Origin: Micromussa lordhowensis
Taxonomy: Eukaryota > Cnidaria > Anthozoa > Scleractinia > Lobophylliidae
Assembly (NCBI GenBank): GCA_964020085.1
Contig: OZ026604.1
Span: forward strand, 31,193,830 to 31,257,829
DNA: 64,000 bases
Direction of reading: 5' to 3'
Shown: positions 33,938 to 45,900 of the stretch, piece after piece
Position numbering within the stretch: position 1 is the first letter of the stretch
Layout: each line of letters begins with the position of its first letter
The notes under the pieces: generated by a model
Seen by the model: only the letters and a program-made list of their open reading frames with translations
Database searches by the model: none
What the model was told of the DNA's origin: nothing
Program-made: the position numbers and the translations under genes

Positions 33938-36900
33938 ATGGAGGACAACAGACGTAAAGATACAGTAAACAACTTACGATTAGAAATTGAAAACCTAGAG
34001 TTGAAAGCTGCCGTTGAGTCGAAGGATAGCGTTATTCAACTCCTTCGCGAGGAAGTAAAAACTGTACGCGAGTCAAAAGAGGCGAGATCGGCGACAACAG
34101 ATCATTTTTATCGTGAAAATGAAGTCCAAGAGCTTCACAGCGTGGTACAGAGCAAAGACATCGCTGTTAAACAACTGAAGGAAGATCTAACCAGCGCGCA
34201 TCAAAACACAGAACAGGTGCATCAACAGTACGCACGCGCAAGAGGAGAGCTTGAAGCGAAGGACGCCACGATCAGCAGGTTGCATCAGGAAAATGACAGA
34301 TTGCAAGAAACACTGGAGGCGACCCAAAATGAACGACTGCAAACCCTCGAGAGGCTCAGCGGCGTGCAAGCTGAGCTCTCCGTGCTGCGTGTTGACAAGA
34401 ACTGGTTAGAAAGCCAGGTAAAACTGCAGCAAGAAGCCTACTCAAGTGAACGCTTGGTCAGTGAGCGAACAGAAACTGTCAAGGGTAGAGATGGGCTAGT
34501 GTTTGCTATGGAAAGTGTTGCTAAAGACAAGCAAACGTTGCAGGAATTGATAAACACTGCTTCGCATTATGAAGAAATTATTCGAAGCTTGGACGGTGGG
34601 ATGCGAAGCGACGGGCTCAGCGCTCGAGAGTCTCATCGACTTGCTTCGGCAACGAGCCCCAGACACGGCGAAATGTCGAGCATTGACGAGAATTACGTGA
34701 TCGAACTTGGAAGTAAAATGTCGGAGGTTGAAGAACGTTTAAAGAAAGCTGTGGTGTCGCAAAAGTATCAGCTGCAAGCAGAGAGGGAACAATTAATTCA
34801 GGAATTCAAAAATATGCAAACCCAGCTTCTCCAACATCAAAGGCACCACGAAATTCAGAAGAATGAAATATCATCAAAAGAAACCCTGATACACAGACTT
34901 AAAGCTGCAAAAGCAACTCTAGAGACTGAAGTTGAAACACTTAAAAGCGATCTGGCAGCGAGCCGAGTGGAGAGCGACAAATATTTACAAGAGCAAAGAA
35001 AATTCCAACACGACTTAACGTCTTCAAGGAGTAAAATCTCCAAACTTGAAGCGGAATTGGAAAACGAGAGAAGGCAAAGAGAAATGGAAAAGCAAAGAGT
35101 TCAAGAATTTGATTCACATAGTCACGCAGAGAGAGAAGAATTGTCCAAACTAAAAATTCAGTTTCGAGAACAGTACCTGTTGAACGAGAACCACATACGA
35201 GAGATTGCTGCCAAAGAAAATCTTGTCCGCCAGCTGCGAGAGAGACTGGAAGCTAGCGAGGTTGAATTCGATAAGTTCAAGTCAATGCGCACCGCTGTAC
35301 AAGTGACGCAGACGGAAGTTGGCCGAGAAAGAGAGAAATTGCAGGAGAAGCTGCTGGCCTCGGAACGAAGATATGTCGAACTGCAAGCCAGCTATGAAGA
35401 CTGTCGACAAAAGAACGAAGGACTACATCGTGAATTACAGGAATACAGACAGAAGCATTCTAGAATCGACGTAGCTGAAGATTCACTCGAGCAAATGAAA
35501 CTGAGTCTTGAAAATGATTTGTTGATTGCTCAGAAAAAGTTGTCAAAGCTAGAGAGCGCTTATGACAGCTGTCAAAAGGAGAAGCTACAGCTGCAGCAAG
35601 AGTTACTACCAGCGAACACAAAAATCACGCAGCTGAAAAGCGCTCATGAAAGCTGCCAACAGCAGAAGGCGCAACTGCAACAGGAAGTTCTTTCATCGCA
35701 CAAGCGGCTGGGTGAATTTGAAGCTAAAATCGAGCGGCAAAGACAGGAAAAGGCAGATGTTCAACGCAACATGAAAGCTTTAGAGAACCGATTTAACAAA
35801 GTGGAGCAACAGCTTCAACGGACTGCAAGTGAGAAGCAAAGTGTGGTAGAGAAGTTAGAAGAGGCCAACAGACGTCTGATGAATGTGTCAGATGACGGCA
35901 AACGAAGAGACTTTGAATGGCAAGATCACCAGAAGAAGTTTGACGAACTGAGCTCGGAAATTCACAAGAAAGACAAGACAATGTATCAGCTTAGAGACGA
36001 AAAGGAGCTCCTGGAGGCTGAACTTCAGCGATTCAAGCAAGACTTTGAAACATTGAACAAAGAGCTCGCCGCATGCCAGCGCGAGAAAGGGAGCCTGCAA
36101 AATGAACTGGCCTCTGAACGACAGTCACTTTCCGATGTTGAAAAAGACTGTGGGCGTCTAAAGCAAGAACGAGAAAAGCTTCAACACGAGTTGAATTCAA
36201 TGAAAGACAACAACGTCCAGTGGAAAGAAATGTGCGATAAGATCCAACATGACAAGGAAAGATTGCAACAGGAACTGCTGGCAGCCCAGAGGAACATTTC
36301 CAGACACGAGTCGAGTCAGGAGAGCGAGAAACGGTCCTCACAGCAGGACACCATGGTATTGAGGACCAAGATAAGTGCCCTTGAAAGCGAAGTTCAGGAA
36401 CTAAAGAAGAATGATGAGAGCTTGAAAATTAAGACGCTGGAGCTTGAAAAGTGCAAAGCGGACTTAAGTAAAGTAGAAAGAGAGGTTGACGAGGCCGCCA
36501 GAAAGCTTGAACGGTTCACAAGAGGAAGCGAGATGAAAGAGAGTTTTATTCAGCAACTGAAAAGGGAAAATGTGTCTCTTAAAAGGGAGTTGGACTCTGC
36601 CCTTAATGATTCCGGAGAATATTCCACGAGTTATGTTTCTGAGTCAAGAGCTATCGAAGTTGAGGTTGAATTACTTCAAAATCAACTTTCGGACACAAAT
36701 TCGCAAATAAAAGAAATCGAAGAAGACCGTGATTCTTGGCGACAGAAGAACCTGCAGCTTCAAAAGGAAATTGTTTCACTCGAGGCGAAGAGCTCTGAAT
36801 TGGAAAGGGCGTATGGAAGACTACAAGATCAAGAAAAAAGACTTCATCACGAATTAGAAGGCTGTAAGAACACAATTAATCAGCTTGAAAAAGAGCTCTA

Positions 36901-39900
36901 CATCCATCAGGATAATAAGAACAAACTAGAGAGCGCGTTTGAGAATTCTGAAGACAAGAAAGACGAGTTGTCAAGAGAAATACTAGACGCAAGGAAGAAG
37001 CTAGCAGAACTGGAAAACTTGTACAAGGTTACGAAGAACGATAGTGAGTCAAGAAGGGAGGCGGATCGGGTTAAGATTACAAAGCTTGAAAACCAAGTGG
37101 AGAGTTTATCAAAACAGAAACAACAAACGCATCAACTACTGGAAGAGACAAGGGATGCAGCGCGAAGATACCAGGACGAACTTCACAAAACAGAAACAAA
37201 ACTTCAAGAACTGCAGAGGGATTCAGAAGGACATTACCATAATATTCACTCTAAAGAAGCACTGAACAAAAAGATTCGCCAGGAAAAAGAAACCATCGAG
37301 AAAGAACTCGAGAGCGTTCAAGTCCAGTTGGTGAACACCGCTTCCAACGTCGAGTCGTTTGACATGGAGAGGTATGAACTGATGCAAGAAATGCGTCTAG
37401 CAAAAGACAAAGTCCGAGAATGGGAGAATGCTTACAAGACGCTGCAACAAGAACACGAGAGTCTGGAGAAGGAACTGAGAAGCGCTCAAAGGATGGTCAA
37501 CGAAGTTGAAAACGAGTTTAATAAGAATCAAAAGGATCGCCAGAATGAAATCCGTACCAATCATCTTAAGGTCAGCAAATTCGAGTCACAGGTACAAGCT
37601 GTTCTCAAGCAGAGAGACACGCTGAAAGAGCAGCTGGAAGAAGTTCGTGACGAGTTAAGAAAAACTAAGGACGAGTACACACATCTGCAGAAAGAATTCA
37701 TTCAACACCAGCAGAGATGTGATGCTTACAGAAAGGAGCTCTTGGCAAAAAGCCATCAGATAGACAGGTTGGAAGATGAGAAAAACGCCTTACAGAGGAA
37801 GATGGAGCAGTTGAGAATCGAGCTCGGGCACAATGAGATGACGGGCCAAGCTGTGAAGCAGAAGAGAGACATCTTAGAAGGTGATTTGCAGTCAGCTAGC
37901 GATAAAATAACAGAGATTGAATATGCTCTGACCTCAGTGCGATCAGAGAAAGAAGAGATTCAAAAGGACCTGTACCGAGTGACAAGCAAGCTTAGCACTG
38001 TGGAGGACTCCTACGCTAAGGCTCAGGAGAAAGTGAAAGATCTGGAAATTCAGTTGAACGCGGCTCGTAAGGTTATAGGTGACCTAGAACAAGAGCTGTC
38101 CATAATGAAGAACAAAGCATCTCAGCTTGAGGCAGATCACGGGTTCAAGTTTGGACAAATCGACCAATTGGAGGAAAAACTAGATGCAGCGCACAGAAGC
38201 TTATCCGAGATAGAATCAGCGTACGAGTGCAGTGAACGCGAGAAAGAAGATCTTAAACAACAGCTCTCACACGCAGAAAGGAAAGTATCCGAGTTAAAAC
38301 AAACCATCCAGAGAAACGAAGAAGAAAATGATGATTTGGAGAGACAACTGGACAGCACTCGACACCGGACAACAAAGCTTGAAAGTCAGCTAAGTCAAGC
38401 ACAGAAGCAAAAGGTGCAGTACAAAGAACAGCTGGAAGATGTCAGAGCGAAGCTGCTGAAGTGCAAGGATGAGCTAGGAACTGTGCAGAGTCACTTGTAT
38501 GACTGTCAAAGAAGCTTGGACGTCTTAAGGAAAGATACAGCGAACAAGGACAGCACCATTACGGAGCTACGAGGAAAGTGCACTTCGCTAGAGTCGACGT
38601 TAGGGCAAACAGATGAAGCGCTGGCGAAGCATCAGACGGAAAATGACATTCTGCAACAAAGTAAACGTGATCTTCAGGAAGAGCTCTTGCAAAACCAAGA
38701 AAAGTTCCAGCAACTTGAAGCCATGTATAAGCTTTGCGAACACGAGAAGCAACGACTCGAGGAGGAGATTCACTCGTTTTACAAGAGACTTGCAGAGCTT
38801 CAGGGTTCCTATCAAACGTGCGAACACGACAAAATGGACGCACAGCGCCAGGTTATGGTTCTGGAACAGAAAGTAAACAAACTAGAGGTCGTTTTAGAGC
38901 AGACTCAAAGAGAAAAAGCGAACTTAGTTTATCACTCGGGAGATCTCAACGCTTCAAACAAGAAGGCCGTTGAGGAATTGGCAGTGGTTAAAGTGCGCTT
39001 GGAAGAGAACCAGAAGTCATTCAGTGAATTTTCCAGCGAGTTGTTTGAGAAAGAAAGGGTTGTCGAGGAGTATAAGATTAAGATAACCACTCTCACAACT
39101 GAAAATGATTATCTAAACGCGGAGGTAACAAAGAAGAAAGAACAATTGTGGCAACTGGAGAACGACAGACGAAAGTTGCAGGACAAGTGGAGAGAAACAA
39201 GCGACGAGGTAATAAGGATGAAGCCATTGTGGGAGACTGCGCAACGCAAAAAGGAACAGATCGAAACAGAACTGCAAGCAAACCGAAAGAAGGTGGCAAC
39301 ATTGGAATCTATTTTGAAGAAAAATGAAGAACGAACAACGCAGACTGACAAGGAACTGAACACGTGTAAGAACAAGATCTCAGACCTCGAGACCGAGCTG
39401 AATTCCTTACGAAGGAAAGTCTCCGTAATGGAGTCGCATTACGAAGAGGCAACAAAAGAACTGGGCGACGTAAGAGAAGAGTTAAGAGCAGCGCAGGAGA
39501 AAAACACAAGCTATTCCATCCAGCTTGATACCGCACGAAGCGAGCAGTTGGATCTCAAACAACAGATTGCAGTCTTGGAGAAAAACGCTGCAGAACATGA
39601 GGAAGAAATCTCAAGCCTTCAAGGAAAGAAGGAGTCTTTAGAAGAGGACCTTTTCACCGCGCGCAACAAGCTGACACAGATGGAGTCGACAATTAACGCG
39701 CTTGAAATGCAGAGGACGAATTTGAAAGGGCAGCTTAGTGATTCAAGGGACAAGAACGTTGACCTAAAAGAGGAAAATATGAGAATTGCCAGCCAGCTGA
39801 AAGAGCAACAGGGAGTTGCAGAGTCATTGAAAAAGGCTCTTGTGAAGAAAGAGAAAACAATTGAGGAATTGAACGAAAGGATTGCTGAATTAGTAACGGA

Positions 39901-42900
39901 GTTAGAAACACTTCGTCAAGAAGGAATTACAATAAAGGTATCCTGTGAGAGTCTGCAAGGTGCACAAGAGGACTTGAGTTTCAAATTGATGGAATACGAG
40001 AGCAAGGAAGAGAGGACACAGAACGACCTTCAGGAACTTCGTGATTCACGGGATGAGATGGAGCGGGAATTGAACATTGCCGTGCAAAAGAATTTGGAGC
40101 AAGAGAATCGAATGAAGAGTTTACAGCGAGAAAAAGACAGACTCAGGTCGAGTTTGGACGAGACTGTAAGAAAGCTGACCAAAGAGTCTGAAGACGGCTC
40201 GAGAGCGCGGAAAGAACTGCAAGAAAACCAGAGGATCATCGAGCAACTTAGAAATGAAAACCGAGTGATGGATTCTCAAATTGAGGAACTCAGAGCTGTA
40301 AAAACAGCTGTAGAAAGCGAACTGGCTGAAATTCGGTCGGAGTACGAGGAAAGTAAATCAAGGAAGGAAGAAATAGAGAAAGATATCAAAGATTCTGATG
40401 ATGAACGTAAGCGGTTCAAAGATGATATTTCACGATTAGAAGATTTGGTGGCTGACTTAGAGAAGGGGAAATACGCCTTGGAAAAAGACTTGCAGCAATC
40501 CAACTTGAAGTGTCTGGATTTTGAAAGTTTGCTCGTTAAATCTGCTCAGTCTGAAAGCGACCTAAAACATGAGCTCCAAAGCTCCAGCAACAAGGTCTTT
40601 GCATTAGAATCGGAATACAAATTGTCAAAGCAACAAAGCAATGAAATCAAACGTGAAAACGAAATTCTAGGAAAGAAAGTGCGAGATCTTGATGAACTGT
40701 TTAAGAAGAGTGACAGAGAAAGGAAGGAAGCTAGGCAAGAATTGATTTTAACACAGAGCAAGGTGGCAGACCTGGAATACAAGTACGGTTATGAGTACAA
40801 TGAACGTAGCTCACTGACTGTGCAACTAGAAGATGCCAATAGTCAAGTCTCTACAGCTTTAGACAAAACTCTCAGTTTAGAACAAAAAGTCGCAGAGCAG
40901 AAGATTCTCCTTGACATGGCAAACAAGGAAGTGGACGACAAAGAAGAAGTCATCCGACAGCTGAAGAACAGCAAAATGTTCCTTGAAGGGCAAAGAGATA
41001 ATTTGAAACAGAACGCTGTGTCTGGAAAAGAAGAAACCGAACGTCTGCAGCAAGAGGTCAGTCGATTTCAACGCGAGAACTTTCAACTGCACAAAAAGAC
41101 AACTGAACTGGAGTCAAAGCTGAGAAAAACTGTGGCAGAGAAAGACCGAGCTCGAGACGAAGCAAGTACATGTAAAGATGATCTCTTTACACTGAAAAAC
41201 CAATTGGATGAGTCGCAAGAAGCCAAAGAGGATCTTGAACATCAGCTCGAGGAGTACAAGCAAACCGCCCTAAACTACAAAAATAATTGTGTGTCATTTC
41301 AGAGACAGGTTACCGAGCTGACTGGCCAGTGTGACGTGTTCAAGGAGACGCTCGGCGCAAGAGAAGGATCGATTGGGCAGTTAAGAGAAGCCAAGCGAAT
41401 ATTGGAAGACGAAATGGAACGCCTTCAGAACGCACTCAAAGAGAAAGAAAGGGAGAATGATACGTTGATGACAAAGAGAAAGGAGCTGGAATCTAGCCTA
41501 AGCTCTGCATTAATGCAGTTAGCCGAAGCAGAAGGCTCCTTAAAGGTGAACAAAGAAACTGTTAAAAGATTGGAAAGCGACTCGGATTCTCTGAAGAGTA
41601 AACTCAGTGACATGGAAAACAAGATGGCGGATCTTGAACAAAGGGAAAAGGATGCTCAGCGAAACAATATAGTTTTGAAGTCACAAATTTCAAGCCTGGA
41701 ATCTGGTTTCCAGACCAGTCAAGAGGATCGTGGTGACCTGGAGCGAGAAGTCCAGTCCCTTCAGGCCGAGCTGGAAAACATGAGGACATCACGTGAGGAA
41801 GATCGTGAAGAACTCCTGAATTTGAGATCCGAGGCTCAGGCAAGTAAGAATAAAGTTTACACTCTAGAAACACAACTTCAACGAATTGAAAAGATCAAGG
41901 ATAGTTTTGAGCAACAGGTGAATATCTTCACATCAAAAGGCAGCGACAGTAGTAATGAACTTAGTCGTCTTCAACATAAAGTGCAAGAACAAAACCTGCT
42001 TCTGGAGTCTCACAGCAGAGACTTTGCAAACAAGGACGAGACGATTGAGATGTTCAGGGTAGAGAACAGGACTTTGAAAGCGGATGTCAGTAGTTTTCAT
42101 GAGGAAAATGCCAGGATCAGGTCAAGTATAGATATTCTTCAACAACGAAAAGATGCAGCTGACAAGGAATTGTTCGATGCTTTGAAGCAAGGTTCGGAGT
42201 TTGAGCTTCGTCTTGTTGCAGCTCAAGAAGAGAATGAGGAGTTGAACAAAGAACTAGAAGAAAAACAAGAAAAGACCACTAACCTTCAAGAGGAGTTATA
42301 TCGAGCACTGAAAGACTTGGCAAGTCTAAGACACGAGCTGGAAGACACACAGTCTCGAGCAACAAAGAGTAAAGAAGATGTTGCCGAGTTGCAAAGGCAG
42401 CTGAATGAGAAAGAAGCCAGTCTTGAAACATGCAGAAGTAACAGCGACGATAAAGACAACAAAATTGGTTCTTTGCAGTTGGAAGTAAATACATTGGATC
42501 AAGAATTGAAGTCTTTGGCAGAGGAACTGTCCAACGAGAAGGAAAAATATCAACATACACAAGACGAAATAAGGAAACTGCAAAGAGAGTTAGACATTCG
42601 AGAAGCAAGTGCAACAGACTTTGAGGAAACCGCAGAACGTCTCAGAAATGAAAACGATAATTTGAAGAAAGATGTGTTATGTTCCAAAGAAATCGAGGAG
42701 GATGTGAGAGAAAGATATCAGGCCGCACAACGGGAGCACGAGAACCAACTACTTGAGCTTGCAACACTGCAGCAGAAACTCGTATATGTGGAAGCAAGAT
42801 ATAGCAGTGTCGCTGAAGATAAAGACAAGCTGAAGGAGGAGTGCACTGCACTCAGACGAGATACCTCGGAGATGAAGATTGCACTAGATGGTGTACAGCG

Positions 42901-45900
42901 AGAGAAAACCAAAATTGAAGGCGAGTTAATAGTTGTGAAGCAACGGAGCACAGACTTGCAAAGCAGGATAACAAACATTCTCCGAGAGAAAGACAAATCT
43001 ACTGAGGAAGTTTCATCAATAAACAGCTCACTGGCCACTTTACAAGTGGACTATAAGATGATTTTGTCTCAAAAGGAAGAAAAGGAAAAGGAAATAATCG
43101 ATCTTAATAGCAAACTGTCCAAAACCGAGCTTGAACTCCAAGACTGCGAGAGAAGAAAGGCCACATTAGAAGGGGACGTCAACGGCCTCCAGAGAAAGGT
43201 GGATGAGTTGGAGCACACGGTGACATATCTGGAACAGAAAGACAAGGAACTTCAAACAGAATTCATCGATTCTCACAAGAAAATAACAGCTCTCGATCAA
43301 GACCTAATTTCAGCTAAGAACAAGATCACAAGAATGGAAGCCTTCAGTGGCGTCACAGAGGGAAAGGTAAAAGTCCTCAATGATGATCTTTTCAAGGCGG
43401 AACAAAAAGTCTCACAACTGGAAACAGCCTTGAGTGAAAGTCTTGAGAAGGAGTCTCAACAACAGAAAGATCTCTTAGATGCCTACAAGAAAGCAACCGA
43501 CTTTGAGGTCGCTTACCAAACCAGTCAGTCTGTGAAGAACCAACTTCAGCAGGACATTAACACGTACAAGAATAAGTTAACAACGAGTGATCGTAAACTA
43601 CAGAAAGAGATTAAGGAAAAGACTCAACTGGAAGGCCAACTACAGGAAGCAAAGCTAAAGATTGACAATCTCAAGTCTGAGTTGATGAGACATCAGAGGA
43701 AGCTAACAGAACAGCAACAGCAAAGCGACACTAAACACAGAGACAATGAAAGTAAAACAGCTGTCATCGAGACACTTCAGTCGTCGAAGAAGAGCCTCGA
43801 AAACCAAGTTGAAGATCTGAGAAGAGATCTTGCAAGTGCGAAGTTTAACTCGGAGAAATTTGGACACGAAAACAAAGACTTGAAGCATCAGTTGGAAGCG
43901 AGCCGAGAACGCCTGGCAGATGTAGAGTCGACGGTTGAGCTGAACACACTCGAATGCGACAGATTAAAAAGCGAAATTCTGCAGCTGGAGACCTCATATC
44001 AGGAGTCACAGCTGATCTGTGCGATGCTACGAAAAGAAAAAGAAGGTCTTAATTCTCAACTTCTAGAGACCGCAACTCCTGATATGGATTTTGGACCTGT
44101 GGAGGACTCTGTAGAGAAAGAAAAAGATGAGCTGGAAAACCAGCTGTCTAAAGTCAAAAGAGAACTGGATGCCTTGAAATCTGCACACGAAGATATGGCT
44201 ACAGGGAAAGCTAAGGCAGAGGAACACCTTTCTGTGGTGACGAAAGAACTTAGTGATCTCCAAGCGGAGAACCAATCAGTTCGTCTGGATAATACTAGGA
44301 AAACATTTGAGCTTGAAAGTGCCAAGACAAGGCTGAGCGAGTTAGAGGTGTCTTGCGAACAAGTTAAACTGGCAAAGGAAAGGCTACAAGAGGAAGCCAG
44401 TGATACAGAAAGGAAGTTGGTTTCCCTTGAGGCAAGGTACGAACTGTGTGAAAGTCAAAAAAATGACTCAAACAGGGAAGTGTTAAATATGGAAAAGAAG
44501 CTTGCACTGCTTGAGTGTTCATATAACAGAATTCGTGAAAGAGAGATAGATCTGGAACGGGAAATTCTTGAATCGCACAAGAGAGTCACAGAGTTGGAAT
44601 ATGATCTTCAAGCAAAGAAAGAGCTTTTGGACGAGACACAAAACGCTGTGCGAGACTTGGAAGAAAAGAATGATGACTTTCAAGTGGAAATTCTTGATGC
44701 TCAGGGGAAGATCAATGAGTTAGAGGCAACTTGTGAAAGTTGGGAGGAAAAGGCAAACCGTTGGGAAGAAGAAGTAGAGGCAGCTGAACGTCGAATGAAG
44801 GACGCAGAAGAGGTTCACAAATTTGGACAACTTGAGAAATCAGAACAGCAGAATGAACTTGCGGTGCTAAGGGAAAATATCTCAGCTTTGGAGAGAGAAC
44901 TCAACAACAGTAAAAGGGAAAAGGACGAATTGCTTTCCCAAATGGATGACTTGAGGAACACGAGTTTCTCTGATCGTGATGATGTCAACAGCTTGAGGAA
45001 ACAACTAAAGGAGTTAGAAAGAAAGATCTCTGAAGCAAGCCGAGAAGCGAAAGATAAAGCGGCCTCTTTGGACGACATTCAGAGACAAAAGTCACTTCTC
45101 ACGGATGAGGTGGACACTCTCAAGAGGGAACTGTTTGAGAAGGAGAGATCTCACGAGGATATTACAAGAGAAAAAGACAGAATTGATCATGAATTGGAGA
45201 TGCTTAAAGATAAACTGGAGGAAAACAAGAGAAAGTTAAAAGCAAGTGAAGAAGAAAAGGAGAAGATGCGAAGTGAAATGATATCAACTCATAATCTTGT
45301 CTGCACATTGCAAGATAACAATCAAACTAATGAAGCTCAAAATGGAATGCTAGAACAGGAGCTTGAGTACTTGAGGAAGAAAGTTTCTGATACAGAACTG
45401 GAGTTACAAACCTACAAGAAAAAAAGCGATATTCTGAAACAAGATCTTCGCAGATTCCAAGATGGTAGTTTCTCAAGTAGACCGGACCGAGAATCCACCC
45501 AAGAGGAGGTTAGGCTTCTAAGGAATGAACTTCAAACTAATACCGAAAAATACCGAGAGCTTGAAAGGTTCTGCAAAGAAAGCGAAGACGAGAAAATGAG
45601 GCTTCAGAAAGAGTTGTTGGACACACATAAGAAGGCGTCAGATATGGTCATAGCACACCAGTATTGTCACCAAGAGAAAAACGCATTGCAAGACGAGATC
45701 GCGTCTCTGAAACAAAGACTGATGGACCTGGAGGATAGGCAGGACGACAATAAGGACAAAGCAGACGACCTTCAGGACGACCTCTTGGATTTGCACAGAA
45801 AACTGAGCAGAGCAGAAACTATGTACGAACAATCTGAAGAAGACAACAACAGACTCAACTCAGAGCTGGAAGAAGCAGAAAAGAAGATTCGTGCTCTTGA

